A stretch of DNA of 64,000 nt from Polytrichum commune (taxonomy: Eukaryota > Streptophyta > Polytrichopsida > Polytrichales > Polytrichaceae): the NCBI GenBank assembly GCA_950295325.1, contig OX485805.1:33093501-33157500 (forward strand). Reading direction: 5' to 3'. This document shows, piece after piece, positions 1 through 11,843 of the stretch (position 1 is the first letter of the stretch; every line of letters begins with the position of its first letter). The translations under genes and the position numbers were made by a program. A model generated the notes under the pieces. That model ran no database searches. It saw only the letters and a program-made list of their open reading frames with translations, and was not told the DNA's origin.

Positions 1-51
1 AGGCTCAAATTTCACTTCAATCGGAGCTAGTATGCCCCCAAATTTGAGCCT
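1..51. repeat. Perfect 12-bp inverted repeat at the left edge
   Basis: Bases 1-12 and 40-51 are exact reverse complements (arm AGGCTCAAATTT) around a 27-nt loop. The window edge hides whether the left arm goes further. It may be the end of an element continuing to the left. Confidence 0.6.
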
Positions 52-119
52 CAAAGTTTGTGACAATGAAATGCCAAATTTGAAAGTGAAAGTAAAAAAA
101 TAAAAATAAAATAAAATCC

Positions 120-370
120 GGTTTATTTAAAATTTTAAATAAAAATTAAAAATAAAAATAATAAAAAGAACTTAATGAACTTAATCTAAGTAACTTAATT
201 AGCCTAAATGAATTAACTTAATTAAATTAAACTAATGAACCTAATTAATTAAGTTAATCTAAGTTAATGAACTAACCTAATTAACTAAGTGAATTAACTA
301 ACCTAATTAACGAATTAAGCTAACTAACTTAATTAATCAACTTCATCAAGCTTAGTCAACTTAATCAACA
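120..370. repeat. Degenerate TTAATTAA/CTAACTTAA low-complexity tract
   Basis: About 250 bases consist almost entirely of shuffled TTAATTAA, CTAACTTAA and CTTAATGAA words with no fixed period, so this reads as an old, diverged short-unit repeat. It ends abruptly at an 11-G run and a GC-rich island. No coding potential is visible. Confidence 0.6.
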
Positions 371-600
371 GTCAAACTTACCTTGAAAAAGGGGGGGGGG
401 GCAGGCTGGCGCCGCCCGCCACCTCGGCTAGGCTGTCGCCCGCCCGCCCCCGGCCCCGGCCCGCTGCCACCTCGCCGCGGGGCCCGGCTAGCGCCGCCCG
501 CCGTGGGGCCCGCCCGCCCCCGGATGCAGAATTGGAGCTCCAGGAGCTCCAAGAGGGTCCGGTGAGCTCCGGATCCGTCCGGAGCTCAACCAAAATTAAA
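371..600. other. GC-rich island starting with an 11-G run
   Basis: After 11 consecutive G (391-401), about 170 bases are dominated by CCCGCC, GGCCCGG and GCCGCC words, with strong local palindromes such as GGAGCTCCAGGAGCTCC near 534-550 and an adjacent cluster of GGAGCTC and TCCGGA words. The sequence on both sides is AT-rich. Open frames on both strands here are proline, glycine and arginine rich with no conserved domain, as expected for GC-rich low-complexity DNA. It could be the control region or LTR of an unidentified retroelement. Confidence 0.5.
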
Positions 601-1400
601 ACTAAATCGGATTTTAATTGTGGTTTATGTTTGTATTTAAATTAAACTTTGCTTCACAATTTGCAAGCAAGAAAATGTGACTTGAGAATCTTGAAACTAA
701 ATGGAATCTCAAGATTCAAACATCAATAATTGAAGAAAATACAAGAGACAACCAAAGAAAAATGGGAAGATTTCTCTCAAAATCTTCTTGAGGATTGCAA
801 GAAATGACGAACTAAGCTTTCAAACACTTGTATCACTCATTTGCTCTCATTACTGGGCCATTCTAGCTCAGAAATACAACCAAAAATTAAAATTTTGAAT
901 AAATTGTTGTCAAGTATGAGGTTTTCTCTCTCCAAGCTTAAGAAACTAAAATGTCTCCTTACAAAGCTTAAGAAACTCTAAAATTCACACACAAGAGTCA
1001 AGCTATCTCTCACTCCACGAAGGGAGAATCCAAGAGTGCAAGTGGTGGAGAAAGAATGCAAAGGCTTTACTCATAATCTACTACACCATAGCCATGAGAA
1101 AGCAACAACAAGCTCTCTCTCTCTCTCAAAACACACTCACAAGACTTGACTTGACAACAATGGCAAGTCAAGAGGCCTTCCTCTCCATACAACCCCAATC
1201 CTATGTGGAGTTCATCCATGGAGTGGATGAACAACTAACTAGGACTCCCAATGGAGTCCGTTACTCATCCCAACACACATGGACTCCTAGTGGAGTCCAT
1301 TTACTCCTAAATTGACGTGACTTAGCCCCCGATGTCACCTCACGTGACACTCATGTTAAGGAGAAATCAAAAACTCACTCATATATGGCATTGTCAAAAT
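601..1400. other. Gene-free sequence, possibly retroelement leader or LTR
   Basis: No coding sequence is recognisable. The stretch is A-rich with short repeated phrases (TCTCAAGATTC, CAAGCTTAAGAAACT twice) and a CT-rich tract near 1112-1126, and it ends in the hairpin cluster at 1145-1300. Taken with the preceding GC island it could be a retroelement terminal region, but no TG...CA boundaries or primer-binding site were identified. Confidence 0.3.
1145..1300. repeat. Cluster of four short perfect or near-perfect hairpins
   Basis: Four inverted repeats follow one another: 1145-1153 with 1164-1172 (arm CTTGACTTG), 1211-1231 (arm TTCATCCA), 1242-1259 (arm GGACTCC, matching TGGAGTCC) and 1279-1300 (arm ATGGACTCC, 4-nt loop). 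The last two share the same arm sequence, so the array contains a duplicated palindrome. Confidence 0.65.
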
Positions 1401-2604
1401 ACTAAGTATGTATTTGCATCCAAGGACACCCATGCTATGTGCTTGAACTTGATTTTCAATAATATTAAGCTATTCAAGTGATTAAAAACACACGCTTGAA
1501 GCATTGATTAAACAAAACATATCATGGTTATCCACTCTCATCTCCAGATGTAGCGAAGAAAGAGAATGTTCCAAAGGCAACAATAGCACATAAAAATAAT
1601 AACAGTTTCCAATAACATCGTAGTTCTTTTGATGTAATAATAATTGCATTATCTTGAATTTTCTTGTGATATATGCCATATACAACAAAGCAAATTATTT
1701 ATTTAAGAACAAGTGCAAGCATAATAAATTGGACAACTCTTCATCCTTGCACATGTTTGAGTGAAAGTGATTCAAAACTATATACTTACTTTTAATTTTG
1801 TGAAAACAAGATCATAAACATTTAAAAAACATATTGATGTACAGAATCCAACAATTTATGTTGATAAAACAATCTAAAAAAAATTATATGTATTTTAGAA
1901 GCAAGTGCGAGTGATGTGCAAGTGGTGATTGAACAAATAATCAACAATTTTTGTTTAAAATACCATAGAAATACGTTGAATTGATGATTTTCTACAAAAC
2001 ATTTGATGATGACCTCAAGTGTATAGTGAATTCAAAGAATATGAAAAAATAAATAAAGTTCAAAATAGTCAAGGTCATGAATTTCAAGTCCAGAACTAGA
2101 TCTAGCCATTGCTTTTGAGCATTATATTTTAATGAATAGTTTTGAAGATCACATCTTCATATTCTATGTTTGAGTACTTAATGTTACAATAAAGGTCACC
2201 ATGAAAAATATGCAATTTAAAGAACGTTTTACTATTGCTTTTAGGCGTTTGACCAATAAACTACGGTTTTAGGATACCATAGAACTTTTTTGGTCCACTT
2301 TACGGTACAATATATTATTATACAAACTACACTATACACCACTCTTTGGAAGTTTGAACATCGTGTCCAATTGAGGGCATGATGTTCATGAATCATGCTC
2401 TCAATTGTATCAATTTATCAATCAACAAATACATTATTTGGGTTTTTATATAGAGCATAAGAAATAATGAATTACTGAAATTGTCCATCCGTATGAGAGG
2501 CTCTTCTCATTGATACAAAACAAGTCGGAACATGATGTGAAAGAACTTCATATTATTTTAATAAGTTGGGTACCGTACCTACGTTGGTAGTGTGGAGGGG
2601 TGGA
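1401..2604. other. AT-rich intergenic sequence, nothing recognised
   Basis: No open frame longer than about 70 codons and no conserved domain, RNA gene or clear repeat was seen. Confidence 0.5.
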
Positions 2605-3212
2605 TGTAACATCCCTAGACAAGCATGTGGGTGATTACGGGAGTATTGATCAAGATTGACAATGTATGTGAATAATAGCCCCTTTTGATTGGTGGAAGCG
2701 ATGCATAGGACTTCATCGTACCGAGTTGCTTCGTTTTAAGACACAAAGTGGATGATATTGGTTAGTGTTTCAAGGTGACATGAAGTGCAATGCCACCACC
2801 ATTCTATAACATAATACTTTATCAAAGATGAGACCAAAACATGATATATTTTCATATGACTCACTAAGTTGTGGCCACACATGGTTTAGAGCGTAGACTT
2901 GAAGTGAGGGCGCCATGAAACATATGGCCATGGTGCAACTTGAACCTCGAATCCAAGGCAAAAGTGGGCCAAAAGCAAGCAAAAGGGTGGGAGTGTGAGG
3001 GCATGGGTTGGGAATGTGGAGGCCCCCATCTTGGCATGTGCCCGAGTGCGCATGCCACATGCATGGCTTGTAATTAGTAACTTAAAGTACTCAAATGTCC
3101 ACACCAACCACACCTTGTTTCTTACCCATGTTTCAATCATAACTTAACCCTTAAACCCTTTCTCAACCCGCTTCGGGTCTCTCACTACGGATGGTAGTTT
3201 TGAAACCCTACA
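2605..3212 (+). mobile_element. Possible degenerate LTR
   Basis: A purine-rich tract (GTGTGGAGGGGTGGA, 2590-2604) runs directly into TGTAACATCCC, which resembles the polypurine tract and 5' end of a plant LTR. A candidate TG...CA end is GAAACCCTACA at about 3202-3212, giving roughly 608 bp. No second LTR, primer-binding site or gag/pol sequence was found next to it, so a solo or fortuitous match is possible. Confidence 0.25.
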
Positions 3213-4524
3213 ATGTGAATCGGTATACATTGTTATGTGACTTTATGGTAGATAATGATAGCTCGTTGTCTTGCAAGGTTGTTTTTCTTGATACATGGAC
3301 ACAAAGTAGTAGGTTGGGAACAATTTGACATGGAGTTCATATCATCCAATAGAGTTGATTGTAAAGTATAATATGAACAAGGGGTTTTTTCTTCTTAATG
3401 TAACAAATAAGTTTTGGAGGGCTTCTTTGAGTTTTAGACGCCAACATATTTCATCTCTTTCTAGCTAAGGATCTTCTTAATTTCTTTACCACTTATGTGA
3501 TCATGCATTTCTTTGCTTCTCTTACCACTTGAAAAATCCCCAATTAAAATCAACCATAAGAAAATAATCCAATATGTTCTCAAAGTTTTGTTACCCCATA
3601 AGAGAGCAAAATGATTTCCCTCTCTAGTTTTTTTAAGGTCATTAATACAAGTGTTGGAAGTGGTAAGTACGAGAGATTCCTTCAAACACCTAAGTTGGTC
3701 TCCATTTGTGGGAACTTTAGGATCAACTCATCTATTTAAACACACACACACACACAAGATTTATATGAACAAGCTAAAAAGCATTTTAGGGTTTAACCTT
3801 TAATAAAATCATAGAAACATTATTATACATTTTTGTTATAGTGTGCACCAGTCCTATGTAGTGACTCTTCTTATTTAAACACATGTATTGGATTGATATA
3901 TGACAAGTTTATAATTAAGAAGGGACATCAAAGTGACACTTGTCACAGTGAAATCGGACTATTTGCTCAAATATAGACACCACGAAATGTACCACATTTA
4001 ATAGAACTAGAAAACCACTTTGACGAAAACATGATTTTCACTTTGACATGTAGATTTGGCATAGCAATCCAACGGTTAAAATAGTATGTGCAGTTGGAAA
4101 GGTCAAGCATAACAAGGCCACAAGCTTTGGACACATTTCTTGACCTCTTCACCCAGTCACAATATCAATGTATCAAGAAACAATTGCTTTGCTTATTTTC
4201 AGCCGGTGATAGTCACTTTTAACAAGAAATAACTTCGTTCATTTAAACCAAGTAGGGATCCAAAATAGGGGCCGGGAATTATTCGTCACATCATTTGTTT
4301 TTGGGTATTCTGATGGATGGAGTTATCAATTCTTCCAATCTCAAGGAACATAGCATCAATCACATGAAGGAGCCTGTTCCACTCTATACTTTAAACTATA
4401 TCCCCAGTGTACGAACAAGGAGGGGAAATTGTGAGAGTGAAAAATATTTGGCAACTCAGCCAGGGTCAGCGAGGCTGGTGTTGCCTGGATTGCATGCTTC
4501 TGTTAATGTTGATGATAATCCTCA
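3213..4524. other. Intergenic sequence, nothing recognised
   Basis: Only a short AC dinucleotide run near 3740-3756 stands out. No coding similarity was recognised. Confidence 0.5.
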
Positions 4525-4844
4525 CTACACTAAATATGGTGTTTAGTGTCAGAGGGTATTTCATGTCACTATGGTTGCACTTCGGATGACACTTCTTATA
4601 AGTTAGTGAACAAATATTGTCATGGATGATGGATGAGTTCATCTATTGGCCAAAACCCTACCTTCTCATGTCAGCAACTTGTGATGAAATCATGTCATAG
4701 ATGATTGACATTTGGATGAAAACCCACTTGGTAAGTGATGTTGGATTAACTTTTAGTGTTGGTGACACTACAACACGGTTTACAATTAGTTTTGAGCAAG
4801 AGGATTAGTAAAATTGGGGACTCTAAATACCATGTTTAGTGCAG
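4525..4844. mobile_element. MITE with palindromic termini, copy 1
   Basis: A 320-bp unit has 26-bp imperfect terminal inverted repeats, 4525-4550 and the reverse complement of 4819-4844, matching at 22 of 26 positions by eye. Each terminus is itself an imperfect palindrome: ACACTAAAT, a few bases, then GTTTAGTGT. The interior shares long phrases with the copy at 48 kb (for example GTGAACAAATATTGTCATGG). It encodes nothing, so it would be non-autonomous. The target duplication was not resolved. Confidence 0.6.
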
Positions 4845-5029
4845 AAAGCACCAAGACATCCCCATTTAGAATGATGCACCAATGTGTTGGCAAGTGAGCC
4901 ACGCTACTGACTCACTAGTAGAGTTGGTCACCAAAATACGGTGGCAGCATTGTCTGGAAAAGAAAAGCTAAACCAAGCCACGCCAAAATAAAGGCGGCTA
5001 CCGCGCGTCACTGAGGCATTGTGCATGGG
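4845..5029. other. Short intergenic stretch
   Basis: Nothing recognised. Confidence 0.4.
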
Positions 5030-5300
5030 TCTTGTGTGGTTGCGGGCATGGTGCATCCGGGCCGTTCATCTACCAACGCTTTTCCAAGGGTCTCGGTGGT
5101 CCTAGGTGGGGGGGGACTAGTGGTGGGGCCATGGGGCCTCATGTCTTTTCCAAGGAGGCCATCTTATTAAGGGTCTTGTCGGGCCTAGGGTGGCTAGGTG
5201 GCTTGGCGGGCTAGACAGCTAGGTAGGCTTACTTACTAGGTGGCTAGGCCTATGTACTAAATAACTAGTTGGCTAGACTTATTTGCTAGGTGGCAATGGA
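5030..5300. repeat. GC-rich patch with degenerate CTAGGTGGCT repeats
   Basis: Between about 5160 and 5296 the words GGCTAGGTGGCT, GGGCTAGACAGCTAGG, CTAGGTGGCTAGG and TTGGCTAGAC recur at irregular 10-30 base spacing, after a G/C-rich stretch with an 8-G run (5108-5115). A short glycine-rich frame here has no domain. The GGCTAG words resemble those in the 41-bp repeats at 56.7-57.6 kb, so a hAT-type subterminal region is one option. Confidence 0.35.
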
Positions 5301-7847
5301 CGACTAAGGGCCATTTCACAAAGGAGATTGAGGGTTTATGACCAATCTCTTCAAGCACTCATTGGTAGAAAAGGTGGAGCCGGTCCAAGTTCGCTTCACA
5401 CTATGCTTGAGGGACCAACGGAGTATGTGAATGCAAGATGCATGTAAAGTCCACGTGGATTCCTACATCACATCAAATGGATCATGTTTCATGGTCACTT
5501 GGATTATTCTCATATACCAACTTTTGGATGTAGGCCTAACACAAAACCGGGAGACCGTTTCACTCCAAACACTCGCAACCGTTATTATACTTTATTTTAT
5601 CATGTGTGAGGACCCGCGTGAATAGAAATTCATTGAAATAGCATTGAAAACTTTTGAGTGAAGTATCCCTAGAGCTTGGGTGTGAATCTAAGAATAGCAC
5701 CAAAAATGCATGTCCCCAAAAAGATAGAGGGCAACGTGCTCAAAACTTATAAACGATGCTAAATGGAACAAAGCAACATAATTGGGGATGCCTATATGGT
5801 TTTTGTTTTGACCTAGAGTATCTTCCTTTTGATAGTGAATAGAATATTCGTATGAGCTCCTTGCATCATGAGGAAAGTGGCTACGGGCACAAATTGGATT
5901 TGTTAATCATCTCGCACTAATTGCATGTTTGGCATCCTAGTACAAGGAGTTGGTGCATAAAGAAAATGTATGTTTAAGACCCAGTTCCCTCACAATGTTG
6001 GGCAAAGTTGGAAGTGCCCACATTGCTTTCAAGTTGTAAATCCATGTGTGAGTTTTTAAAGAATTGACCCAACCTTAGTCGTCCTTTGTCCTCGCCTTTG
6101 TCACCTAGCAAGTAAACTTAGCCAACTAGTTCCATCCAATTTAGACAGTCACCCCACCACCTGGTACTCCAAGACAACTTGACACAATCCAAAAACACAC
6201 GACATAGGATAGGAACAAATAAGAGAGTATGACACTTACAACATATGCAATAGTGGGGGAGAAATGCCAATGGATTATACTATAAACACACGTGTATCAT
6301 GTATTCGCATATATATGCAGGGTTGACTACATGATGGTGAACACCTTCATGTATGTAGCCATAATATTAAACTTTAACAAGGTCATGTGCATCATACCCA
6401 AATCATATTAGATTACAACAATTGTCGAACACTAATAGTCAATAATATATAATCACAATGTGATGTTAGTATATTGTTAATATATATAGGCAATTGTAGC
6501 TATTTTCAAGTCCCACTTACTAATATTCAAGATATGATAATATATTACTGCTTATTTATAGATTTACAAATGCCATGTTGATTACTTGGTAATAGACCCC
6601 TTGACAAGATGTAAAGCATGAATTCCATGGTAGTAGGTTTCTTTAATGTCAATGTCCCCGTGTGTTCCATTTATAGCTAATGTATTCAAACTTTATGGAA
6701 TATTCTATGTTCTAAATATGAAGACGCAATTCTCATATTATTGCTCAGTGCTCATATTCTAGGTTCCCTCCACACACAAGGAGCCTATACCTCCTTAAAA
6801 ACTTACAAATCCCCATATCCCTAATGAAAACACCATGCAAAAATATCCACCAAATAGCCATCAAACATGTCACATACCTCATACGGAATAAGAGAAAATT
6901 AGACAATAAATAAGAACCCGTACCCTTTCTCCTATAATTAATGATCACCAAAAATGACACAACTCATAAACACAAGCCCATCTATTGTAATATAGACAAT
7001 AAATAAACCCCACCTTGCGTCACGGGGACTCTCTTGAACAAGGTGAAGCGAATGGGTTGAAGTTGACATTACCTTACCTAACGTTGGGGTTTATGTCTTC
7101 CTCCATTTCTATTACCATGAGCAAAATAGCATTCCGATTATGTAGCTCATTCAATGTGTTCAATGTTATGGTTTGTTATATTAGTAGGGAGCAGGCAGTC
7201 AAGTGACTTTGTTGTGAGGATAGAGGTGATTTGCAAATAGGAAGTGGATGGCGTGGAAAACGGAGTTTCAGTGGTTGAAGGAAGGCAGGCAGGCATTATT
7301 GTGCAAGAGCGAGGCCCCAACACATGGCTTGGTTGCAGGGCATCACTTTATGCACATTGAGAGAAGTGAGAAGCGCATGTAACGTAGTATAAGTTAGCGA
7401 GTGTAGGATAATTAGTGTTCATTCCTGTGTTTAAACCCTCCACTTCCCACCCATCAAATATTGGTGACATGGAGGAATTTGGCCATGCCCCATCCATTCG
7501 CAATTAAGGATAATGTAAATACCAGACACTGTTCCATGCACCGATGCATGCGATATGTATACATACATACATACAGGTGATTAGAATATGTTGGAAATTG
7601 TAAAAATGTGGAAGTGGTCCTGTCTTCATGGGTTCGGGGCTCATGTGGGCTAACTTAACTTACTTCACTCCAATCAATGTACAGTACTATGCTATGCCAT
7701 CTAATGCAAACATAGCTCCAATATTAATGGCGTTTATTCTAGGAAATGAAATATTCTATGACCATCTTTAGTAAAGACCTCCATGCTCACATTTACTGCT
7801 CTTTGGCTTTTGGGCTTCGTGAATGTTAAGGTTTCATTGCATTCTTG
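5301..7847. other. Intergenic sequence, nothing recognised
   Basis: Mostly AT-rich. There is a short TACA repeat near 7556-7575. Short open frames show no domain or conserved composition. Confidence 0.5.
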
Positions 7848-8337
7848 TACACTCCAAAATTCCGTAGTTTCACACCTCTGGCAGCCAAAGTGTACGTGAT
7901 GTTACGGAATCTTGTAGTGTTAACATGGATGCGTGATACTATAGAATTAGTAGAGCATGTGACACTATGGAATAACACAATAGACATGTGAGGACAATTT
8001 CAATTCATTCTCCCGTCATCTACGCTAGTGGTGTCCACTACTTGGCCTTCCCAGGCAATGTGCCGGACACATGCACCAACATTCAACAAGTGGCAAAAGA
8101 AGAAGAAGAAGAAGAAGAAGAAGAAGATGACACTCCACATATTGACACATGGTGCAATGCGAGGGGGTGGGTTGACTTCTTTGGTGGTTTGCATTAATGA
8201 CAAATTTTGTGATGTAAATGAGAGAAATTTGACAATAAGGAGTGAGATTTGTACTATGAACATCCGTTCCCTAGGGTTTCGGGATATTAGAGAGTGTGTG
8301 ACATTATGGAGGTTGATATTACGGAGTTTAGGGTGTA
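7848..8337. mobile_element. About 490-bp element with inverted terminal repeats
   Basis: The left end (TACACTCCAAAATTCCGTAG...) matches the reverse complement of the right end (TACACCCTAAACTCCGTAAT...) over roughly 25-28 bp with a one-base gap. Inside, words such as GTGACACTATGGAAT, TGATACTATAGAAT and GATGTTACGGAAT repeat the end motif, as subterminal repeats do. A GAA microsatellite lies in the middle. Nothing encoded resembles a transposase, so this would be a non-autonomous DNA element. Confidence 0.5.
8099..8127. repeat. GAA/TTC microsatellite
   Basis: About ten uninterrupted GAA triplets lie inside the inverted-repeat element at 7848-8337. They create artefactual poly-Glu, poly-Lys and poly-Phe frames. 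Confidence 0.9.
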
Positions 8338-8783
8338 GTTAGAAACATGGGACAATTCATCTATTGCAATTGCAAGGTGGGTAGCCCATTATGTTTTGCA
8401 TATTTTGGGCTGAAAATTTACAAAGGCGTTCCATTTAATGTGTATTTATGGTCATAGGAATCATACAAGCATTCCACCCATTTCCAAATTCAACTTGATT
8501 GGTCAAAAGTCAACTTGTGAGATAAACATGACATTTTCTTGCAACCCTTCCTTCAAATGTTATGACATGAAAATCCGAAGAGTCTTTTGAGAAATTTGAG
8601 GATTTTTTTTAAAAAAATTTTGAATTTTTGACAAAAGCTCATCTCCCATGTTACAAGATCCTACAATGATATCCCGTGATAGCCTCGAAATTAGTCCATG
8701 AAAATTCCACAACCAACATTTAGTAAATGCACTCAAAACAACACTATCATAGCTTGCAAAGCTAGGGGTTAAACCAAAGGTCA
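8338..8783. other. Intergenic sequence, nothing recognised
   Basis: AT-rich, no domain or repeat recognised. Confidence 0.4.
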
Positions 8784-9000
8784 CTACACTAATTATTGTA
8801 TTTAATATCACTCTCTATTTGAATTTACGCAATTGTGTAATTTGGGACATCTCGTTCTTAACCAAAAAATGTCAAATTGGTTGTTTGGACATTAGCGAGC
8901 ATTTTCATTGTTACTTGGTAAGAAAAGACGTTAATACCATAAAATATGATATTGTGTACCTCCAAATGGTAAGTGACACTAAGTATCATATTTAGTGTAG
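8784..9000. mobile_element. MITE with palindromic termini, copy 2 (short)
   Basis: The left end 8784-8809 (CTACACTAATTATTGTATTT...) and the reverse complement of 8975-9000 (CTACACTAAATATGATACTT...) correspond to the termini of the copies at 4.5 and 48 kb. At 217 bp this copy is shorter and its interior is different or internally deleted. The right end keeps the palindromic form: ACACTAAGT, a few bases, ATTTAGTGT. Confidence 0.5.
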
Positions 9001-10085
9001 GTAGCATGCATGGCATGCGATGGAATGATCTAGTACATTACATTTTTATTAGTGCATTAAAGACATAAATGTGGGACTGTATTGGAACTTGGGTGGATGC
9101 CATGGTGGGTGAATAAGAGTTATTATCCACGTAGGCCGCTCACCCATCAATTTCTAGTGGAAATGTAGATGCCACCTACATTTCCATTAGGAGTCTTCAT
9201 GGAAACTAACCCTAAGAAAAACTTTAATTGTGGGCACATGCAATTCTTGATTTAGAGGCAAACCCGATTTGATTCACCACCAAACACACAAACAAGGGAC
9301 ATTTGTAAAACATGTAAATGACACTGAACATAAGTTGAAAGCCAATATAACCCAAGGGGTTTGCACATTTTAGTTGCTTGGATTGCAACTATGTGACAAG
9401 TATAACAATATTAATTTGCATGCTTGTGTTCCATTCTACATTTAGAATCTAACACATGCCTCCACTATCTTACCTTCATGGGAGGAAACCTAGGAAGAAA
9501 TTGACGCCGATGTGAATTATAAATAATGCCGGTATGAACAATAAGAATATTGTGAATAGTGCCAAGATTTTCAGTGATACTTTTGCTATGAAGATATGAA
9601 GAGTATTTTCAATGAATAATATTGGGAGGTATAGTGTTTCATGTGAATAATGTTGGGAGTGTAATTCTACCCAAATTCAAAGTGTCAACCTGGATGTATA
9701 AGTAGTAAGCAAATATTCCTACTTATTTTGTAGACCTCGTAAAATATAAATGACATGTTATAGGAGAATGGAACCAACCCACACGGTTAAATATTATTTT
9801 GAGAGTTTTTGAAATTTAAAAAGTGTAATTAAGAATAAAGAGGGAACAATAATTTTAGAAGCACATATGAGAGAGAAAAGATGTATACACAAAATGGGTC
9901 TTAACAAGATTTGATACATTTGACAAGCATGCTAAGGATTAGTTCAATTCATTATTTTGTAGTGAAAGCTTCTAGGCTTGGTTTGATTAATAGTTTGTAT
10001 GCATGTGATCCTTGCACGATGCATTATTAAGGTTTTGTTAATTTTATTACTATACTTTTCAAATCATGTAACCTACAAGGTCCAA
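9001..10085. other. Intergenic sequence, nothing recognised
   Basis: A run of related phrases at 9530-9660 (GAATAATG/GAACAATAAG, TGGGAG) hints at a diverged short repeat. No gene seen. Confidence 0.4.
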
Positions 10086-10232
10086 GATGGCACTAAACTA
10101 CCGATTGGTAATGGAAAGGTACCTAAAACCAAATGAAGTGGTTGGCGGTTCAATTCCCAGCTATGAAATCTTCTATCTACTCGATGGAAAAACTAGCCAA
10201 GTTGCCACATACCTCTTGTGTTCCAAAAACAA
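10086..10232 (+). mobile_element. tRNA-derived SINE, copy A
   Basis: The sequence matches 29608-29750 at roughly three positions in four over about 130 bp, including the shared word GTGGTTGGCGGTTCAATTCC. GGTTCAATTCC (10147-10157) fits the RNA polymerase III B box / T-loop consensus GGTTCRANYCC. The A-box region (TTGGTAATGGAAAGG) is about three bases shorter than in copy B, which would weaken its promoter. Both copies share the 3' phrase CCTCTTGTGTTCC. Two diverged copies with a pol III-like promoter point to a SINE, not a tRNA gene; no acceptor stem closes. Confidence 0.6.
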
Positions 10233-11843
10233 ATCATGTATTATGCAGTCATATTTGGATGTATCTTTATAAAATGACATGCAATGAAAATTTCACATGA
10301 CAACGGAGTGACAAGTTGTGTCAAAGCTCTCAAATATGAAACAAATTCTCTTTTATTGTCCATGTATAAGAATTTATACTTCAAAATCATTGGATAAAAA
10401 CTTGAGTTTATGAAAATGAAAATTAATATCTATTTTGTTTAATTTTGTGTTGATTACATGATCTTGAAGACATAAACTACTAGGTTCCAATGTAACCTAA
10501 TTTGCATTGGACCATTTTGACAAGTTCGGGTCGTTAAGAGTCAAATGTCGATGTTTACTAAGAGGCCATCAAACTCATGACTTTTAGATCCCATTTCAAC
10601 CCCTTGCAAAATTGTAGTTAAAAATGTTATACATGTTGTCAATCTAGGTCATGTCATACCTTTTGTGTGGGACACGGTGCTTATTGAATGACATAACATG
10701 GCCTTGTCCAACCCCGGGCGTTCACTTGATGTAGAAAATTCAAAACACATGAGTGTGAAAGAATGATAATACCTTCCCATGCACATTTATCATGATCAAT
10801 TTAGGGTCCAAATTTTTTATAATATTATTATCTCATTACTTGCAATCTTTCATTAGACCAAAACAATCCAACCAAATGAAATGAGAATAGCCTCCAAACC
10901 TTGGGGCAAAAGTTGGGATTGAAATGTCTAAGTTTGTACTTTGAAGAGTGGTAAAAGAAAATGACAACAACATATATTGGATGCAATATTTTACCTCATA
11001 GAATTTGCACAGTCTTTTAAATACGCATTTAAAAAAGAAGATGTGAATGTAAATTCCATAAGGGGTATTTAACATTCTCACTCGCATGATTTTGATTCTA
11101 TGCATCAAGTGAACCCCCTAGGTGCTTAAACCTTGCAACTGTGAGAGTGTGGGACCTCAAATGGTGATGTCACACTTGCCATTTAGTAATCCCATATTAT
11201 ATAGTTCATTAAAGTGGGATTGAAGTGTAAAAGTTGGTCATCACTTTAATTGGAGGAACAATGGGGGACATGCGAGTCATGGTTACATATGATGTTTTGC
11301 ATGACGATTTTTGTGTGATTCCTCTTGATGGTACCTTTGTCTATGTGAGCAACTTAATTATCATGCCACACAAAGCTTACGAGGTTGTTGGCCTTCTTAA
11401 TTGGCCCATGGTACAAATGATGTATTGTGAAGGGTTGGGATGCTTTCAATAATGCTTTCAGAGGAAGGTTGACGATGCTCACAATAGAGTTATTTGTAGA
11501 GAAAAAAAATGAAATTATGGGTTTAGGATAATTAACACAAAGTCACCCAAGTATTTTTCATACTTAATTTACCATACACAAAGAGTGGTGTCAGTCTATT
11601 AAAATTTGGCTTGGTAGCTTGTCCTACTAAGATGAGTGGGCCAAGCTAGCTCTGCATAGGCCGATCCGAAATTCAAGACTCTAGGTTCATGCGCATACCT
11701 TATTCGAAATCCAAAAAGCCTCTCAAAGTTTGAGAGGTAGAAAGAGGCGATCCAAAATTTCTCAAACATTTAAAATAGGCTCCAATATGCAATAAGCCAA
11801 TGAGCTCTTAATGTAAAGTTTTCTTAAAGAAGTTTCAAACCCG
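10233..11843. other. Intergenic sequence, nothing recognised
   Basis: No open frame above about 90 codons and no recognised domain. The segment directly upstream of 11844 may be further decayed LINE sequence. Confidence 0.4.

Noticed and set aside
361-593. Three overlapping frames in the GC island
   Set aside because: Proline, glycine and arginine repeats from GC-rich low-complexity DNA, with no conserved feature.
8000-8342. Frames with poly-Lys, poly-Glu or poly-Phe
   Set aside because: Produced by the GAA microsatellite inside a non-coding inverted-repeat element.
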